Below are positions 24,190 to 32,593 of a stretch of DNA of 64,000 nt, piece after piece. A program made the position numbers and the translations under genes. The notes under the pieces were generated by a model. It saw only the letters and a program-made list of their open reading frames with translations. It had not been told where the DNA came from and searched no databases. The stretch's first letter is position 1; the number at the start of each line of letters is the position of its first letter. Source of the DNA: Candidatus Paracaedibacter acanthamoebae (GTDB lineage: Bacteria; Pseudomonadota; Alphaproteobacteria; Paracaedibacterales; Paracaedibacteraceae); NCBI RefSeq assembly GCF_000742835.1, contig NZ_CP008941.1, positions 1,011,001 through 1,075,000 of the forward strand, written 5' to 3'.

Positions 24190-25908
24190 CTACCATTCCA
24201 CCCTCCTCCATGAATAAAATTTCAATGATGCTGAGGAATATAATTTGATGTGTTCTTCGAGTTGGTTGAGTACTAACGCAGGGTTATTCTCTTCCTCCTC
24301 TTCTTCTTTAACGCCTAGATCTGCTTTTATATAATAATCAGCGTAGTATTTCTCGCCCAGAATAATAGCTTGACTCAAATCCAAGGTTTTTAATGTGCTA
24401 AGGGGCTTTAAATGTTCAATAAAATGTTTAATACCACCTATAGAGAGGTAAACTTCGCCAGAAAGATCTATCTTTTGTAAGGAAGAAAAAAGAGGAACCT
24501 TATAAGTAAGTTCTTGTAAAGCAGTATCTCTCATGCCAAGCGCTAGAGTAAGAATCTTAACGCTAGGCAAAGCAGTAATAGATTTGAAGAGGTTTATTGC
24601 AAAATCATCAGTGCTATGTTCTTTAGATTCATTCTTTTCTAGAACAAGGGTTTCGAGTTTACTAAGGTTACTTAGAGCCTCTCCTAATTCTTGAGGATTA
24701 TAAGATGTGGCAGGACTGAGGTATAAAGATCTTAAAGGGAGATACCCAATATTTGGCGGTAGCTTCAAGAAAACGCTAGGTTTACCCTCAACATGATACC
24801 TTAATTTATTAAGATTGGACGGTAAATGAAGGTGTCCAAGTTGGTTATTAGTTAGGTCTGCCATAGAAACTTCATCATTAGAAGGAAGCATAAGGTAAAG
24901 ATTTAATCTATTAAGATGGGTTAATCTGGCAAAACTCTGCTTAAGATTTCCCAAGGCAATATAACCAATATAACTTTGTGAAGATACAGACAAGGTGAGT
25001 TCCTTAAGTCCAGGAAGTACTCCTAAACCATCAATCAAGTCTTTCCCATTGGTAAAATTAACCCCCCATAAAGTTAAAGATCTAAGATTGGATGCTTGCC
25101 TAAAATAAGATGTTAAGGACTTTGCCTGTGAAATTGAAGAAACAGAAAGAGATAGTTGCTGTAAAACTGTTAAGCGTATTAATTCTGGGACTAAATAATT
25201 TAAGCTTTCATCTTCTATAGGATTGCCTAGTAGATCGAGAACTTCCAACTCCTTTAAATGTTTAAAAGATTCTCCAATATAGCGTATATCTACCGCCTGA
25301 AGAGAACAGGAGGCAAGTTTTAAGGTCTTGAGATTGGAGAGAGCAGAAAGAATTTCGCTCAGGCATTCAGACCCAAGCCTTTGTCTGCTACCTGCTCCAC
25401 ATAGGAAGTGATCTCGATATTTTGAAGAAAAATTTCCATTTGAAAGATTTAACTCACTAAGGTTAGTTGCTTGGCGTAAGTAATCAGAATGAGCTTCAAG
25501 CCAACTTGCCGTGATATCTGACGACTCCGCACCCCTTAGGACTGTTAACCTCACTATCCCTTGGGATAGATCTAAAGAAAGGGGATCTTTAATATCTCTA
25601 AACTCTTCTTGGTAACCATATTGCCTAATATGGCGTGGGTCCAAAAGAGTAAGTTGACCCTCTTTTGGGAATTTTATAATTTTATTAGCTATTAGTGAGA
25701 GCTTTTTTTCTACTAGACGGACATTGATCAAATCTTCTTCCGGAATATACCGGAAAATATAGTCAATTATCTCCGCTGGAAGTGAGGAGAAAGAAGTATG
25801 TAAGTTAGTGTCTTCAATATCCATATCTCTATCATCTTCATGTCCGAGAGAAATGAAAGTGTTCAGTATTAAAGAAAGAATAACTCTAGAAAAATAATTC
25901 TTATTCAT
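24190..25908 (-). CDS. secreted F-box / leucine-rich repeat protein
   Basis: This 572-residue protein has a short hydrophobic N-terminal export signal (residues ~5-22). Residues ~38-78 match an F-box (FSSLPAEIIDYIFRYIPEED, then INVRLVEKKLSLIANKII). At least eight leucine-rich repeats follow (LKTLKLASCSLQ, LEVLDLLGNPI, LQQLSLSVSSI, LRSLTLWGVNF, LKELTLSVSS and more). In eukaryotes F-box proteins recruit substrates to SCF ubiquitin ligases via Skp1, and intracellular bacteria use such proteins as effectors. An LRR tail would be the substrate-binding part. It is a single intact gene between an IS-truncated gene and a resolvase. The effector role is inference. Confidence 0.75.
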   Translation of the reverse strand: MNKNYFSRVILSLILNTFISLGHEDDRDMDIEDTNLHTSFSSLPAEIIDYIFRYIPEEDLINVRLVEKKLSLIANKIIKFPKEGQLTLLDPRHIRQYGYQEEFRDIKDPLSLDLSQGIVRLTVLRGAESSDITASWLEAHSDYLRQATNLSELNLSNGNFSSKYRDHFLCGAGSRQRLGSECLSEILSALSNLKTLKLASCSLQAVDIRYIGESFKHLKELEVLDLLGNPIEDESLNYLVPELIRLTVLQQLSLSVSSISQAKSLTSYFRQASNLRSLTLWGVNFTNGKDLIDGLGVLPGLKELTLSVSSQSYIGYIALGNLKQSFARLTHLNRLNLYLMLPSNDEVSMADLTNNQLGHLHLPSNLNKLRYHVEGKPSVFLKLPPNIGYLPLRSLYLSPATSYNPQELGEALSNLSKLETLVLEKNESKEHSTDDFAINLFKSITALPSVKILTLALGMRDTALQELTYKVPLFSSLQKIDLSGEVYLSIGGIKHFIEHLKPLSTLKTLDLSQAIILGEKYYADYYIKADLGVKEEEEEENNPALVLNQLEEHIKLYSSASLKFYSWRRVEW

Positions 25909-26379
25909 CTGTTAACCTTTTATTAATTAAATATTCTGAGGCTAATCTACCTTTTTCACCTGCACAAACAAACAAAAATTATTCTAGATAAATTAAGGAG
26001 TTATAAAGTGAAGGGGAAGTAGTTGATTAGGGAATAGCAGGAATTGTTGTTCGACCACCATCAGGGAATTAGCATGAGAAAGAGGAAAGTAGAAGCTTCT
26101 CTGCCTAGTTAGCAAGCTGTTATTTTATTAAAGAGGCCATAAGAAAACGGATAAGATTCCGTTTTGAAAGATCTCCCACCGTCCATAATGGATTCTCTGA
26201 AATTTAGTGGAACAAGTAAGTAAAGAGAGGCTCTTACCCTTATCATCCTGTTAAGGAAAGTATACTCTAACTTAACACATTGAAACCCTCTCAAAACGCG
26301 TAAAGATAGGGTCGATAATTTAATTACTTTACAAAAGTATATTGATGTCTCAGACTCTAACTTAACAAAGTGAGGTAGG
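25909..26379. other. intergenic region with two copies of a TCTAACTTAACA motif
   Basis: There is no convincing gene here. Two imperfect direct repeats, ACTCTAACTTAACACATTGA (near 26268) and ACTCTAACTTAACAAAGTGA (near 26351), lie ~83 bp apart just upstream of the resolvase gene. Resolvase binding sites (res) normally occupy this position, so they may be subsites, but I cannot show the expected inverted half-sites. The rest is AT-rich without recognisable signals. Confidence 0.4.
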
Positions 26380-26382
26380 TTG

Positions 26383-26961
26383 ATGGCTGCTGGAAAGATT
26401 ATTGGTTATATACGTGTCAGTTCGTTCGAGCAAAATCCTGGACGGCAGCTAGAAGGAATAAAAACTGATCGGGTTTTTATGGATAAGACTTCAGGGAAAG
26501 ATACGGAGCGGCCCCAACTTAAAGAGCTGCTTAAATATGTACGGGACGGCGATACTGTTGTTGTGCATAGCTTAGATCGTCTCGCCCGCAACCTTGACGA
26601 TCTCAGACGCCTTGTCCAAGAATTGACAGTAAAGGAAGTCAAAGTTCAATTTATCAAAGAAAACTTAACCTTTACGGGCGAAGACTCCCCCATGGCGCAT
26701 CTCCTCCTTTCAGTTATGGGAGCCTTTGCAGAGTTTGAACGAGCTCTAATCCGCGAACGTCAAATGGAAGGTATTGCCATTGCTAAAAAGAAAGGCATCT
26801 ATAAAGGAAGAAAGCGGGCGTTGTCCGAGGAACAATTAAAAGACATGCAGCTAAGAATCGCTAGCGGGCAGAAGAAAGCTCATATTGCTAAATCTCTCGG
26901 CGTCAGTCGGGTCACTCTCTATCAGTATTTAAATGCAGCTTGTACGTCGTGCGGAGAATAA
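26383..26961 (+). CDS. Tn3-type serine resolvase / invertase
   Basis: The ~192-residue serine recombinase has the catalytic Ser in YIRVSSFEQNPGRQLEGI (residue ~13), the conserved R-L-A-R-N (SLDRLARNLDDL), a MGAFAEFERALIRERQ block, GRKRALSEEQL, and a C-terminal helix-turn-helix (HIAKSLGVSRVTLYQYL). The ATG at 26383 is preferred over the TTG just before it because of the upstream GAGGTAGG. It probably resolves cointegrates of the Tn3-like element whose transposase remnant is at 28715-31099, or inverts a local segment. The gene is intact and normal in length. Confidence 0.88.
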   Translation: MAAGKIIGYIRVSSFEQNPGRQLEGIKTDRVFMDKTSGKDTERPQLKELLKYVRDGDTVVVHSLDRLARNLDDLRRLVQELTVKEVKVQFIKENLTFTGEDSPMAHLLLSVMGAFAEFERALIRERQMEGIAIAKKKGIYKGRKRALSEEQLKDMQLRIASGQKKAHIAKSLGVSRVTLYQYLNAACTSCGE

Positions 26962-26968
26962 TTGCCAT

Positions 26969-26993
26969 AATATCCGCAATAAGTGCGGATATT
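26969..26993. promoter_or_regulatory. perfect 10-bp palindrome upstream of fic (putative operator)
   Basis: AATATCCGCA and TGCGGATATT form a perfect inverted repeat around a 5-base spacer. The related half-site TGCGGAGAATA occurs at 26950 and again at 27006. All lie between the resolvase stop and the Fic start, with no T-run after the stem, so an operator is more likely than a terminator. The Fic protein has a C-terminal winged-helix-like region that could bind it (inference). Confidence 0.5.
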
Positions 26994-27054
26994 ACAGTTG
27001 TGGTTGCGGAGAATAGCCGCTATAATTTATTTAAGTATAGATGAAGGTTTCCCA

Positions 27055-28164
27055 ATGTATATCCATGAACTAACAGATTGGCCCAAATTTCGCTGGAATA
27101 GAGAAGCTATTCTTGAGCGACTTATTCCTGTTCGCCATCAACAGGGACTGCTTATTGGGAAGATGGAATCTTTAGGATTTAATCTCCGAAAAGAGGCGGT
27201 CCTTCAGACACTTACTCAAGACGTTGTAAAGTCCAGTGAAATTGAAGGTGAGCTTTTAGATACCTCATTAGTTCGTTCCTCAATAGCCCGTCGACTGGGC
27301 ATAGAGATAGCTGGGATAGATAAGGTTGATCGCAATGTAGAAGGCGTTGTTGAAATGATGCTCGACGCCACCCAAAAGTTTCATGAACCCATTACTAAGG
27401 ATAGGCTTTTTGCCTGGCATGCTTCCCTTTTTCCTACGGGGCGTAGTGGATTATCCCGCATTACAGTAGGGCAATGGCGCAAAGGCCCCATGGAGGTTGT
27501 ATCAGGTTATATTGGTAAAGAAAAAGTCCATTTTGAAGCCCCCTCACCCGAAAAGGTTGACCATGAAATGGATGTATTTTTGGATTGGTTGAATGGTGTT
27601 TCACCCTTAGATCCTATTATTAAAGCAGGTATATCCCATTTGTGGTTTGTTACAATCCATCCTTTTGATGATGGGAATGGACGTATTGGGCGAGCAATCG
27701 TTGATTACATGCTCGCTAGATCAGAGGAGAGCTCCCAGCGTTTTTATAGTCTTTCCTCCCAGATCCAACAGGAACGTAAGGATTACTATAAAATTCTAGA
27801 ACAAACCCAAAAAGGAGATTTGGAAATAACTGAATGGTTGGAATGGTTCATTGATTGCCTAGGACGAGCCATAAAAGGAGCGAGTGGCACTCTGAGTTCT
27901 GTGCTCTTTAAATCACAATTTTGGCAAGCTATCGACAAGTTCCCATTAAACGAGCGCCAGAAAAAGATTATCAACCTTCTGTTAAATGGTTTCGCAGGCA
28001 AGTTAACTTCCTCCAAATTCGCTAAGATTATAAAATGCTCTCAAGATACAGCCTATCGCGATATCCTCGAACTTGTTCATTTGGAAATTTTGACTAAAAA
28101 CCCAGAAGGCGGCCGAAGTACCAGCTATTCTCTTGTTGATCTCCCAAGCTTGCTACTTAAATAA
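27055..28164 (+). CDS. Fic family protein (class II, DUF4172 N-terminal)
   Basis: The ATG at 27055 gives the usual family start MYIHELTDWPKFRW (an upstream in-frame start at 26983 would read through the palindrome). The N-terminal inhibitory helix motif is present (SSEIEGE, residue ~63). The Fic active site is canonical, HPFDDGNGRIGR (~residue 203), so AMP or another nucleotide monophosphate transfer to a hydroxyl side chain is expected. The inhibitory (S/T)xxxE(G/N) motif N-terminal to the core defines class II. Residues ~310-370 look like a winged helix, common in this subfamily and often linked to self-regulation. It is ~370 residues with an intact frame. The target is unknown: host protein or bacterial housekeeping are both possible. 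Confidence 0.88.
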   Translation: MYIHELTDWPKFRWNREAILERLIPVRHQQGLLIGKMESLGFNLRKEAVLQTLTQDVVKSSEIEGELLDTSLVRSSIARRLGIEIAGIDKVDRNVEGVVEMMLDATQKFHEPITKDRLFAWHASLFPTGRSGLSRITVGQWRKGPMEVVSGYIGKEKVHFEAPSPEKVDHEMDVFLDWLNGVSPLDPIIKAGISHLWFVTIHPFDDGNGRIGRAIVDYMLARSEESSQRFYSLSSQIQQERKDYYKILEQTQKGDLEITEWLEWFIDCLGRAIKGASGTLSSVLFKSQFWQAIDKFPLNERQKKIINLLLNGFAGKLTSSKFAKIIKCSQDTAYRDILELVHLEILTKNPEGGRSTSYSLVDLPSLLLK

Positions 28165-28370
28165 AAGCTATCAGGGAGGATCAACTACCCCCCCCTTCTC
28201 CCAGCTATTAAGACTGCCAAAGCTTCCCTAAGGGTAATTGCTAATAATAAGACTATCGACATGCCAGCCTAGTACAAGCCCCCTTAATCCTTTCATCTTA
28301 TGTAGTTTGCTCGTTTTTTTCATTAGCAACCGAGTTAGTTTCTTTTTCCTTAAACTCAAGCTTTACATTG

Positions 28371-28691
28371 TTATATTTTCCGCAATAGCGGGGAACCTTT
28401 TAGCCTCTCTATTTGTTTCGACAAAGCCATTAATGTTGCTCTATTCTCCACCTCCTGAGAAGATTCACAAATCTTCCTTAAGAGGAAAAGTATAGGATCG
28501 AGCTTTGAGGAAGAATACTTAAGAGATGTGGGATTCACTGCAACCTTGGCAGCTTCTAGAATAAATTGTTCTTTAGATTCGTGTCTTCCAGCTAAAAGAA
28601 TCAACATGTCTAGCCCTGCCTCACGTTTGGTTGCTATCTTGGTTAGGTTAGTCCATATAATGGGATTATTTGTCGAGTACAGGACTAGCAT
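28371..28691 (-). CDS. hypothetical protein fragment
   Basis: The 106-residue reading is rich in Lys, Glu and Leu, with helix-like character (SKEQFILEAAKVAVNPTSL, EVENRATLMALSKQIERLKG), and is not recognised. Its first residues are encoded by the perfect palindrome at 28672-28713, so the natural N terminus is lost or rearranged. Codon pattern and composition look more protein-like than the overlapping plus-strand frames, but support is weak. Confidence 0.3.
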   Translation of the reverse strand: MLVLYSTNNPIIWTNLTKIATKREAGLDMLILLAGRHESKEQFILEAAKVAVNPTSLKYSSSKLDPILFLLRKICESSQEVENRATLMALSKQIERLKGSPLLRKI

Positions 28692-28713
28692 TACTGCTAG
28701 TCCTGTACTCGAC
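28672..28713. repeat. perfect 19-bp inverted repeat with 4-base loop
   Basis: GTCGAGTACAGGACTAGCA and its exact complement are separated by TTAC. The stem has no T-tract after it. It lies exactly at the boundary between the minus-strand hypothetical fragment and the 5'-truncated Tn3 transposase, so it looks like a fold-back junction rather than a terminator. Confidence 0.7.
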
Positions 28714-28714
28714 T

Positions 28715-31099
28715 AATAGCATCAAACAAGATATGAAAGGATTCAACACGCACGAATTGTGGAAAGAACTGGAAAAACATGACCAACTCAAGCCACTATT
28801 TGACATTGCTAAACTTGTACTGCCCCAACTCGGCTTGCCAACAATAACAATTACCTATTATGCGAATCTTATCCATTATTATAACGGTTCAGATTTAAAT
28901 CAACTCAATCCTCATACCGTTGGACTTTACCTCCTTTGCTATACCTTTAGCCGGTATCAGACTCTTAATGATAACCTTTTGGAGGCTTTTCAAAAACGAA
29001 CGCTCGAATACAAGAAGAAAGCAATAGATTACGCCAAATCTGAAGCCTTAAATCAGCTCGATTTGATCCAAGAAACCCGAGAACGCACCAGTGAACTGTT
29101 GATTACCATTAAAAACCACCCTGAGCCAACAATCCCCAAGCAAAAGCTTTATGAACATATTCCGGAAGATCAATTATTAACGGCTGCCCAGCTCCTGGTC
29201 GATGAAAGCTTCAACAAGGATCTCTCCTTTTGGAAACATATTGATAGCGCTGAGGATTCTATCAAACTCAATTTAAGAAAGCTCTTTCTTGGAATCGATT
29301 TTGTCGTCACCAACAACGATGCCTTAAAAGAAAACATTGCTTATGTTAAAAGTCATTTGCTCGATGGGTCCGTTCCTGAAGGCCCCTGCCCTCCATCCGT
29401 TCAAGCATGGATTGGAAAACAGCATCGCAAGCATTTGATTGATAACGGCAAGATCATCTTTAGTCGACTTGAATTCTTCCTTTATATGCAAATGGTTTAT
29501 CACCTTGGAACTAATAAACTGACTTTACAATACAGCATTAAACACAAAAAGGTAGAGGACGAAATTTATGACAAAAACAAATGGAGAAAAGAGAAAAAGG
29601 CCATCTTAAGGAAACTTGATTATTCAAAACTCCTCTCCCCTATCCAAGAAACGTTAGATGTAAAGCGTTCAACCCTTACAGCGCTTTATAAAACGGTTAA
29701 TGATGCTATAGAAAATGGGGAAAATTCCTCTATAAAAATAAAGAATGACAAAAACGGGAATCGGGTGTGGCGGTTGATTCCTCTGGCAGCAGAATCAGAT
29801 CCAAACGACAGTTTGTTTTCCCTTTTGCAACAACGCAGCATCGTTGACATTATCCAGTTTGTAAATCACAAGACACAATTCTATCGTGCTTTCGAACCTA
29901 TCCTTCCAAAGTCATCTAAAAGTGAGCAAGATCCACAACTCATTGGCGCTGTCGTTCTTTCAAATGCTATTCGTGTTGGGGCTAGAAAAATGGCCAACAT
30001 TTCTGATTTAAAAGAATCAGCTTTGCTAAACGCTGAAGCATCTTATATTCGGGTAGAGACCCTTCTCTCAGCCATAGATAAAATCAATAATTCTGTCGCA
30101 AAGTTTCCGATTTACAAAGAATGGTATATCAGATCTATATTACACGGGAGCCTTGATGGGCTGAAGCTAGAAATAAGCCTCAGAAATAAGATGGCTCGTC
30201 ATTCCAGCAAATATTTTGGTGATGGGGCTGGCGTTTCTGCTTATAACGAAATCGTCAACAACCTCTCCGTTACCGGTCGATTAATTGGCTCCAACGATTA
30301 TGAAGGACATTTTGTTTTTGAAATGGTTCACCATCAAAATACTTCAGAGATCAAGCCAACTCATATTTCTACCGATAAGCACGGTATGAACGCCATAAAT
30401 TTTGCCCTTTTTGATTTAACGGACATGGCTTTTGCACCCAGGATCCCCAAGCCCCATCGGGAAACTTTATGGGGCTTTGGAAGTGCCAAGGATTACGAAA
30501 GATTGCTTATCAAACCAACAAAGTTTGTTGATGAAAAACTATTTTTTGATGAATGGGACAACATACAAAGGTTAGTTGCCTCTCTTCTCATGGGTGAAGC
30601 TACTCCCAGCGTTGTTATTAAGAAATTTGCTTCCAAAAACTATACAAGTAGAACAAAGAAGGCTCTTGTGCAATACAGTCATCTCGTTAGGTCTCAATTT
30701 ATTCTAACATATTTACATGATCCAGAGTTTAGACGAGCCATTATGCACGCCCTAAACCGGGGAGAATTATACAATAACTTGTATCGCGCGATATGTCTCT
30801 TAAATAACGGTGAACTCAGAGGAAAGAGTGAAGTTGAAATGGAGCTTTGGCATCAATGTACACGGCTTATTGCAGCAATTATCCATTATTATAATGCATA
30901 CATCTTGAATAGCCTCCATGTACGCTCGAAAGACGAAGAAGAGAAGGGTTTTTTGGCAAACCTATCACCTACGGCCCGTACACATCTCAACCTACTTGGG
31001 TACTATCAATTTAACACGCAATCCAACGTCGACTGGATTGAAAAGTGGTTAGATCAATGGGACTGTAAAACTAATCGAGATTTTGTTGAAAAAATTTAG
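28715..31099 (+). pseudogene. Tn3-family transposase, N-terminally truncated
   Basis: From about 28733 (MKGFNTHELWKELEKHDQ) the ~790 residues follow Tn3-family TnpA: the middle LTDNL-type region, then the DDE core with Asp in YFGDGAGVSAYNE, Asp in ISTDKHGMNAINFALFDL, and Glu in the NNGELRGKSEVEMELW block, ending with the typical RLIAAIIHYYNAYIL stretch. Full-length TnpA is ~970-1000 residues, so about 170-200 N-terminal residues (the DUF4158 region with DNA-end-binding roles) are missing. The truncation point coincides with the palindrome at 28672-28713. The catalytic core is open but the protein is unlikely to transpose. The resolvase at 26383 may belong to the same element. Confidence 0.85.
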
Positions 31100-31436
31100 A
31101 AAATTTTCCTTACATATCAAACAATTAATGTTTTACTTCAAAATTTATGTTGGTACTTTAGTATATATTTATCAACATATTGCAGAGGAGAGTGTATTTT
31201 TTCCGTCTTTCCCGTGCGGATAACCATATTAGTAGCAAAACAGTAAAAATGTCAATATAAGGTTAAGACATATCATTACATATGTCAACTAATATGCAAA
31301 AAACACCCTATTGTGACATTCTTTGAGTGGGCAAATTTATGTCATTTTTGGGTAGACTTTAACCAGACAAACTTTTGTCTCTATAACCCTCAAAATAGCT
31401 AACCGTAAATTTTCACACAAATGGGCCCACTACCCC
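31100..31436. other. AT-rich intergenic region
   Basis: No gene is visible. There is a short imperfect palindromic stretch around GACATATCATTACATATGTC (31266-31285). I could not identify the 38-bp Tn3-type terminal repeat expected downstream of the transposase. Confidence 0.3.
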
Positions 31437-31555
31437 GAATAGCGCCTGAGCGCCTAATACGTTCTTTATAAGGCATAGGTCATCCTTTTTTATTTTAAAA
31501 AAGATACTTCCATTTACCTTTTATTGACAACCTTTTCTATTTACGCAACAACGCC
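31437..31555 (-). mobile_element. IS5-family left-end fragment
   Basis: The reverse complement matches the left 119 bp of the intact IS5-type element at 36885: terminal repeat GGCGTTGTTGCGTAAAT, the untranslated leader and the first transposase codons (MPYKERIRRSGAI). The rest is deleted. It fuses directly to the U-box gene copy, replacing its 3' part. Confidence 0.85.
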
Positions 31556-32074
31556 CTTTCCGGCAAGTAAATTGACTAGCGTACTCTTTCCAGCTCCTGT
31601 ATTTCCTAAAAAAGCAACAATGTCTTTATCTTTTGCTGAGTTAAGGAGAGCCGCGTTTTTGCTAAATTCTTCCTTTACCCGTTGAGCAATGCTATCGGCA
31701 TCACGGGTCTCAAGGACAGAAGGTTCACCTAGTCTTCCAGGTTTCCAATCCCTGATCATTGCTTTTAATGCTTGGTTATCGAAAAGGTCTCTGTTTTTTA
31801 ACGGTAACCCAGTGATGGGGCTTTTTGCGCGATTATCAATATTAAAATATTTTGAAATGGCAGCTCTTTCGTAGGAATGACCATCAGCGGCCACAACTGG
31901 ATCTCTCATAACTTGAAGTGTTATAGGACAGAAATGCTCGTTAGGTCTTCTATCATCAAAAGTTTCCATTGCCATACAGGAATAACTAGCAATTCCGGAA
32001 ATCCACGTAAATAGACATAACCAAGCTATTTTGTTCATAGCAGATGAGATAAGATGCTTTAAGTTTTTTTTCAT
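31541..32074 (-). pseudogene. U-box / GTPase protein, truncated second copy
   Basis: The first ~173 residues are identical to the 800-residue gene at 32594-34996: signal peptide, U-box and the P-loop GNTGAGKSTLVNLLAGK. After the P-loop the sequence switches to the IS5 left end, which adds GVVA and a stop. It is a partial duplication of 782 bp, cut by the IS5 fragment. It could still yield a secreted U-box-only protein, since the U-box is complete and the promoter region is duplicated with it. Confidence 0.85.
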
Positions 32075-32336
32075 AAGATTTTTCCCAACATTTAAGATAT
32101 TTTACAAAAATACAGGACAACTGCTTTGTAACAGATCGGGGCTATGCATACAATCTTATTGTTTGGGTAACGAAGTCGCAATAATCTAATAGATTGAAAG
32201 ATAAAGATAATAAATTAGGAAGTTCAGGTAAACCAACAAATTTCTCAAGCATCAAATTCCCAAAAATTGTTCCGCTTATTTCTTAACGGTTACTCATTTT
32301 CCCCCCATGAGAGTCAAGGTGGGTTCCAGGTAAAAA
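31555..32336. repeat. direct duplication, copy 1 (782 bp)
   Basis: This stretch is the same as 34477-35258 with only a few changes near the right end (TGAGAGTCAAGG versus CGAGAGCCAGGG). It includes the upstream region and 5' part of the U-box/GTPase gene and the last ~40 bp of a phage-gene fragment. The offset is 2922 bp. Confidence 0.85.
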
Positions 32337-32593
32337 GCTAATGAATCAGCCCCAACAGATTCGTATTTAAAAACATCCTAACTCATCTGCTATCTTTGGC
32401 TGCTCAGAAACCCGAGGCCCTTGCGATTACGCGGCGGTACGTCGGTCAATGGAGCCGCTGGCTAAGATTGGGAGTATCGAGATTGGATGAGTTTGAAACG
32501 TTCGTTCAAACTCATCTGCCGAGTATCGCATCATGTTGGATACCCGGCGCCAAGGTTCTCACCTCGGGGCCTTGTCAATAGTCCTATTTTAGG
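32337..32593. other. short GC-richer intergenic segment with 12-bp palindrome
   Basis: The 3' flank of the U-box/GTPase gene contains GATGAGTTTGAA and TTCAAACTCATC at 32486-32516 around a 7-base loop, a possible hairpin. A plus-strand frame (32396-32581) is open but matches nothing I recognise. Base composition is richer in GC than the surroundings, so this may be a foreign scrap. Confidence 0.35.

Noticed and set aside
26109-26294. Minus-strand 61-codon open frame upstream of the resolvase
   Set aside because: No ribosome site, no recognisable composition, and it overlaps the putative recombination-site repeats.
28672-28713. Perfect palindrome considered as a rho-independent terminator
   Set aside because: No T-run follows on either strand, and it lies at the start, not the end, of coding sequences.
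32396-32581. Plus-strand 61-codon frame near the U-box gene
   Set aside because: It is open but has no start context or homology I recognise; treated as intergenic.
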